Positions 60,465 to 64,000 of a stretch of DNA of 64,000 bases are shown here, piece by piece. The notes under the pieces were generated by a model, which worked only from the letters and a program-made list of their open reading frames with translations, was not told the origin of the DNA and searched no databases. Source of the stretch: Polynucleobacter sp. AP-Nino-20-G2. GTDB lineage: Bacteria; Pseudomonadota; Gammaproteobacteria; Burkholderiales; Burkholderiaceae. Position 1 is the stretch's first letter. Each line of letters starts with the position of its first letter. Position numbers and translations under genes: made by a program. The DNA is taken from the NCBI RefSeq assembly GCF_018688235.1, contig NZ_CP061313.1:913130-977129 (forward strand). Reading direction: 5' to 3'.

Positions 60465-61823
60465 GTGGCTGGAAAAGTAGGTTTTGTTTCCTTGGGCTGT
60501 CCCAAGGCTTTGGTTGACTCTGAACTTATTCTCACGCAACTGAGTGCTGAGGGTTATGAGACAGCTAAAGATTATTCTGGTGCCGATCTCGTAGTAGTCA
60601 ATACCTGCGGCTTTATTGATTCAGCCGTAGAAGAGAGTCTTGCTGCTATAGGCGAGGCTCTTGCTGAGAATGGCAAAGTGATTGTTACGGGTTGCCTCGG
60701 CGCACGCAAGAATGCTGATGGTACGGATTTGATTCAAAGCATTCACCCTAAGGTTCTGGCCGTGACGGGGCCGCATGCTACTGATGAGGTGATGCAGGCA
60801 ATTCATGAGCATCTGCCTAAGCCACATGATCCGTTTACGGATTTATTGCCACCAGTCGGTGTCAAGCTCACTCCAAAGCACTACGCCTATCTCAAAATAT
60901 CCGAAGGCTGCAATCACCGTTGCACTTTTTGCATCATTCCAAGCTTAAGGGGTGATTTAGTTTCACGCCCCATTGGCGAGGTATTGCTCGAAGCAAAAAG
61001 ACTTTTTGAGTCTGGCGTAAAAGAGTTGTTGGTGGTATCTCAAGATACGAGCGCCTATGGTGTGGATATTCAGTACCGCACTGGCTTTTGGGACGGCAAG
61101 CCCATTAAAACGCGGATGTTTGACTTGGTGAATGCTTTGAATCAAATCGCCCGCGAGCACCAGGCATGGGTCCGCTTGCATTATGTTTATCCATATCCTC
61201 ATGTGGACGATATTCTCCCTTTGATGGCTGAGTTCTCTGATCATGGTTATGGTGTGTTGCCATATTTAGATATCCCCTTGCAACACGCTCATCCTGATGT
61301 TCTAAAACGCATGAAGCGTCCCGCGAGCGGTGAAAAGAACTTAGATCGCATTCAGTCATGGCGCGACGCCTGTCCAGATCTAGTGGTCCGCAGTACCTTT
61401 ATTGCTGGATTTCCGGGTGAGACCGACGAAGAGTTTCAATACCTTCTGGACTTTTTGGAAGAGGCTCAAATTGATCGTGCAGGCTGTTTTGCGTATTCGC
61501 CGGTTGATGGCGCTACTGCCAATGAGCTTGCAAATCCCATCCCTGATGCCATTCGAGAAGAGAGGCGGGCTCGTTTTATGGCTAAGGCTGAAGAAATCTC
61601 TGTTAAACGACTTGCTAAAAAAATAGGCAAACGTATTCAAGTATTGATTGATAGGGTCGATGAGTCGGGCGGTATAGGTCGAACCATCGGTGATGCCCCA
61701 GAAATTGACGGCTTAGTAAGGGTTTTACCGCCCAGTAAGCCATCAAAACGCTACAGAGCAGGTGAAATCATCAAGGTTACGGTGATTAGCTCCCAAGGGC
61801 ATGACCTAATAGCCGAAACTTGA
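60465..61823 (+). CDS. rimO: ribosomal protein S12 methylthiotransferase
   Basis: Radical-SAM enzyme that adds a methylthio group to Asp89 of S12. The N-terminal UPF0004 region begins VGFVSLGCPKALVDSE. The radical-SAM cysteines are C149, C153 and C156 (CNHRCTFC), and a TRAM-like end follows. GTG start 60465 is 2 bases after phaR stop. The 452 residues are typical. Confidence 0.95.
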   Translation: MAGKVGFVSLGCPKALVDSELILTQLSAEGYETAKDYSGADLVVVNTCGFIDSAVEESLAAIGEALAENGKVIVTGCLGARKNADGTDLIQSIHPKVLAVTGPHATDEVMQAIHEHLPKPHDPFTDLLPPVGVKLTPKHYAYLKISEGCNHRCTFCIIPSLRGDLVSRPIGEVLLEAKRLFESGVKELLVVSQDTSAYGVDIQYRTGFWDGKPIKTRMFDLVNALNQIAREHQAWVRLHYVYPYPHVDDILPLMAEFSDHGYGVLPYLDIPLQHAHPDVLKRMKRPASGEKNLDRIQSWRDACPDLVVRSTFIAGFPGETDEEFQYLLDFLEEAQIDRAGCFAYSPVDGATANELANPIPDAIREERRARFMAKAEEISVKRLAKKIGKRIQVLIDRVDESGGIGRTIGDAPEIDGLVRVLPPSKPSKRYRAGEIIKVTVISSQGHDLIAET

Positions 61824-61902
61824 CTATTGGAATAAAAACAGTATTTGGGTCTGTATTCAAGACCATAAATTAGCCTAACAAGGCACAGCTAAGGGGATTG
61901 AT

Positions 61903-63087
61903 ATGAGTCGTGATGTCGTCGTATTAAGTGCTGTACGTTCAGCAATTGGTGCTTTCAATGGATCGCTAAGCAGCCTTGAGCCATCTGAGCTCGGCGGGAT
62001 TGTGATGAAAGAAGCGGTTGCCCGCTCTGGAGTTGATCCAGCGCTGATTAATTATGTGACAGTTGGAAACACGATTCCTACAGATAATCGTTATGCCTAT
62101 GTTGCGCGCGTCGCCTCAATTCAGGCGGGCCTTCCAATGGAATCTGTAGCGATGGCGTTGAATCGCCTCTGTAGCTCTGGCCTTCAAGCAATCGTGACGA
62201 CTGCTCAGCAAATTATGTTGGGCGACTGTGACTACGGTATTGGTGGTGGCGTCGAGGTCATGTCACGCGGTATGTATGGTTCTCCAGCGATGCGCAGCGG
62301 TGCACGTATGGGTGATACCAAAATGCTCGACTTAATGGTATCCGTGTTAACCGATCCATTTGGTGTTGGTCATATGGGCGTAACAGCGGAGAACTTGGTT
62401 GAAAAATGGAAGCTGACTCGCGAAGAGCAGGATGCGCTGGCAGTAGAGTCTCATCGTCGCGCCGCCAATGCAATCAAAGAGGGTCGCTTCAAATCTCAAA
62501 TCGTTCCCATCACTATCAAAACACGTAAAGGTGATGTTGTGTTCGATACGGATGAGCATTGCAAACCTGACACCACCATGGAAACCTTGGGCAAGATGAA
62601 GGCGGTCTTCAAAAAAGAGGGTGGTAGTGTTACAGCGGGTAACGCATCTGGCATCAATGATGGTGCCGCATTCTTTGTATTGGCTGATGCAGAAACTGCG
62701 AAGAAGGCTGGCCACAAGCCGATCGCCCGCCTTGTTTCTTACGCGGTCGCTGGCGTTCCAAACCACATCATGGGCGAAGGCCCGATTCCGGCTACGAAAA
62801 TTGCACTTGAGCGTGCTGGTTTAAAACTGGATCAAATTGATGTTATTGAATCCAACGAAGCATTTGCTGCTCAGGCATTGGCAGTGATGAAAGGCTTGGG
62901 ATTGGATCCAGCTAAAACCAACGTGAATGGCGGCGCTATCGCTTTGGGTCACCCAATTGGTTGTTCTGGCGCTGCGATTGCGACCAAGGCAATTCATGAG
63001 CTACAACGCGTTCAAGGTAAATACGCACTGGTCACCATGTGTATTGGTGGTGGACAGGGTATTGCAACTATTTTCGAGCGCCTATAA
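61903..63087 (+). CDS. acetyl-CoA acetyltransferase (thiolase)
   Basis: Condenses two acetyl-CoA (or forms other 3-ketoacyl-CoA) for PHA synthesis. The acyl cysteine is C90 in NRLCSSGLQA, the proton-transfer pair is in GGAIALGHPIGCSGA (His) and C380 in MCIGGGQG. The 394 residues are the norm for PhaA/BktB. It follows rimO by 79 bases, downstream of phaC-B-R, so it probably supplies that pathway. Substrate length cannot be read. Confidence 0.92.
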   Translation: MSRDVVVLSAVRSAIGAFNGSLSSLEPSELGGIVMKEAVARSGVDPALINYVTVGNTIPTDNRYAYVARVASIQAGLPMESVAMALNRLCSSGLQAIVTTAQQIMLGDCDYGIGGGVEVMSRGMYGSPAMRSGARMGDTKMLDLMVSVLTDPFGVGHMGVTAENLVEKWKLTREEQDALAVESHRRAANAIKEGRFKSQIVPITIKTRKGDVVFDTDEHCKPDTTMETLGKMKAVFKKEGGSVTAGNASGINDGAAFFVLADAETAKKAGHKPIARLVSYAVAGVPNHIMGEGPIPATKIALERAGLKLDQIDVIESNEAFAAQALAVMKGLGLDPAKTNVNGGAIALGHPIGCSGAAIATKAIHELQRVQGKYALVTMCIGGGQGIATIFERL

Positions 63088-63120
63088 ATAAAGGCAGCGC
63101 CCCAGCTCATAGCTAGTCGA

Positions 63121-64000
63121 CTATGAAGCGATTAGCAGTAAGGCAGCATCCAAGCCGACACGGTCAAAAGCCGCGTCGGCTTTTTCTTTGACGATTGGCT
63201 TTGCTCGATAGGCAATGCTGATGCCTGAGCCATGCATCATGGGAAGGTCATTGGATCCGTCGCCCATGGTGATGGAGTGATGTTTTTGGCAGCCCATGAA
63301 GTTGCAGGCTTGATCAAGATAAGCCGCCTTCGCGGCGCCATCAACAATCTCGCCGATTACTTTGCCGGTGAGTTTGCCATCGACAATTTCTAAGGTATTG
63401 GCTTGCGCTTGTTTGAATCCCAACTCCAGACGTAACTTTTCAGTAAAGAAGGTAAAGCCGCCTGAGACTAGTAGCGTGTAGAGTCCGCGCTCGGTAGCGC
63501 CGGCCAATAGCTCTTTGGCACCGGGGTTTGGTCGTAAGCGCTCTCTGTAAACGGATTCCAGCACTTCAGCGGAGACCCCTTCTAATAAGGCGACTCGCCG
63601 ACGTAAGCTCTCTTTAAAGTCTTTGATTTCGCCGCGCATAGTAGCTTCTGTGATCTCTGATACTGCCGTTTTTTTGCCTGTGAAGTCGGCGATCTCATCA
63701 ATACATTCAATATTGATCAGGGTTGAATCCATATCCATCGCTAACACTTTGGTATCCAGCGGCTTAAATCCGGGGGATAAAAAGGCTAGATCCGATCCAT
63801 GCTTTAGGGCGATCTCTCTCATCGCCATTTTGGCTTCTGGTAGCAGAGTCTTGCTACTGCTCCATCGCTGCGAGAAATAAGAGCCATGTTTGGCGGCACC
63901 ATTGATTGTCTCCAGCTCAATTCCGAGTATCTGAGCGTGATTAGAGAGCGCTTTAGAGAGTTCTAGGCTGATGGACTCATTAGATAGGGCGACAAGGGTG
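63121..64000 (-). CDS. serB: phosphoserine phosphatase (5' end outside window)
   Basis: Last step of serine synthesis. The HAD motif DMDSTLINIE holds the two catalytic aspartates, SGGFTFF gives the serine, and MGDGSNDLPM is the metal-binding end. The reading frame is open without a stop to the window edge and includes the SerB-type linker RWSSSKTLLPEAK and an N-terminal ACT-like region, so translation begins beyond base 64000. At least 293 codons are seen. Confidence 0.93.
   Translation of the reverse strand, partial: TLVALSNESISLELSKALSNHAQILGIELETINGAAKHGSYFSQRWSSSKTLLPEAKMAMREIALKHGSDLAFLSPGFKPLDTKVLAMDMDSTLINIECIDEIADFTGKKTAVSEITEATMRGEIKDFKESLRRRVALLEGVSAEVLESVYRERLRPNPGAKELLAGATERGLYTLLVSGGFTFFTEKLRLELGFKQAQANTLEIVDGKLTGKVIGEIVDGAAKAAYLDQACNFMGCQKHHSITMGDGSNDLPMMHGSGISIAYRAKPIVKEKADAAFDRVGLDAALLLIAS

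Noticed and set aside
1..64000. CRISPR array
   Set aside because: No set of regularly spaced identical repeats was seen anywhere; the repeats found are attachment, IS or hairpin repeats.

Overview
The window looks like part of a chromosome of a moderate-GC betaproteobacterium. Polynucleobacter or a close Burkholderiaceae relative is the best guess. The clues are the order tsaB-rimI, bamD/rluD/pgeF, phaC-phaB-phaR-rimO-thiolase, the thiC-O-S-G-E operon facing thiD, and an intact parE-parC pair. This is inference from gene content; no database search was run.

Layout. 1-10.6 kb is ordinary core sequence: two secreted alpha/beta hydrolases, an Smr protein, a YqjD/E/K-like envelope trio, apt beside a nucleosidase, an acyl-CoA ligase, a U32-family tRNA hydroxylation protein and an orphan gene. 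10,675-22,266 is an 11.5-kb integrative element in tRNA-Asn(GTT), bounded by exact 48-bp direct repeats. It carries a tyrosine integrase next to the intact tRNA, a TOPRIM/helicase-type replication protein, several small element genes, an Api92-like protein, an IS30-family insertion sequence and an EVE-McrBC type IV restriction module as cargo. 22.3-29.4 kb is the thiamine block: thiD, then the opposite-strand operon thiC-thiO-thiS-thiG-thiE under a TPP riboswitch, plus a Nudix hydrolase. 29.6-32.4 kb holds tRNA-Arg(CCT), a DnaA-box cluster, a 46-residue membrane peptide, an MFS transporter and a CaiB/BaiF CoA-transferase. 32.5-36.9 kb is parE-parC. 37-41.2 kb has molybdenum-hydroxylase/CO-dehydrogenase style accessory genes (XdhC, MocA-like, VWA/CoxE-like, MoxR ATPase) without their enzyme. 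41.3-42.1 kb encodes two small cytochromes c behind a perfect FNR-type palindrome. 42.1-50.2 kb is a complete propionyl-CoA to succinyl-CoA operon (mutase, MeaB chaperone, carboxylase beta and alpha, VOC epimerase candidate) with a divergent GntR regulator. 50.2-57.3 kb has housekeeping genes (tsaB, rimI, a probable HolD/psi-like gene, lplT, alr, bamD, rluD, pgeF). 57.3-63.1 kb is the polyhydroxyalkanoate set with rimO. serB runs off the right edge.

The genes support an aerobic heterotroph that makes its own thiamine, burns propionate-type carbon, stores PHA and carries a mobile defence island. The most unusual signal is inside the island. A tiny reading frame between the replication gene and a Cys-rich protein encodes ATKPTK and then two FVGF repeats, and its DNA forms one 5' arm with two alternative, nearly identical 3' arms, so two mutually exclusive hairpins are possible right before the next start codon.
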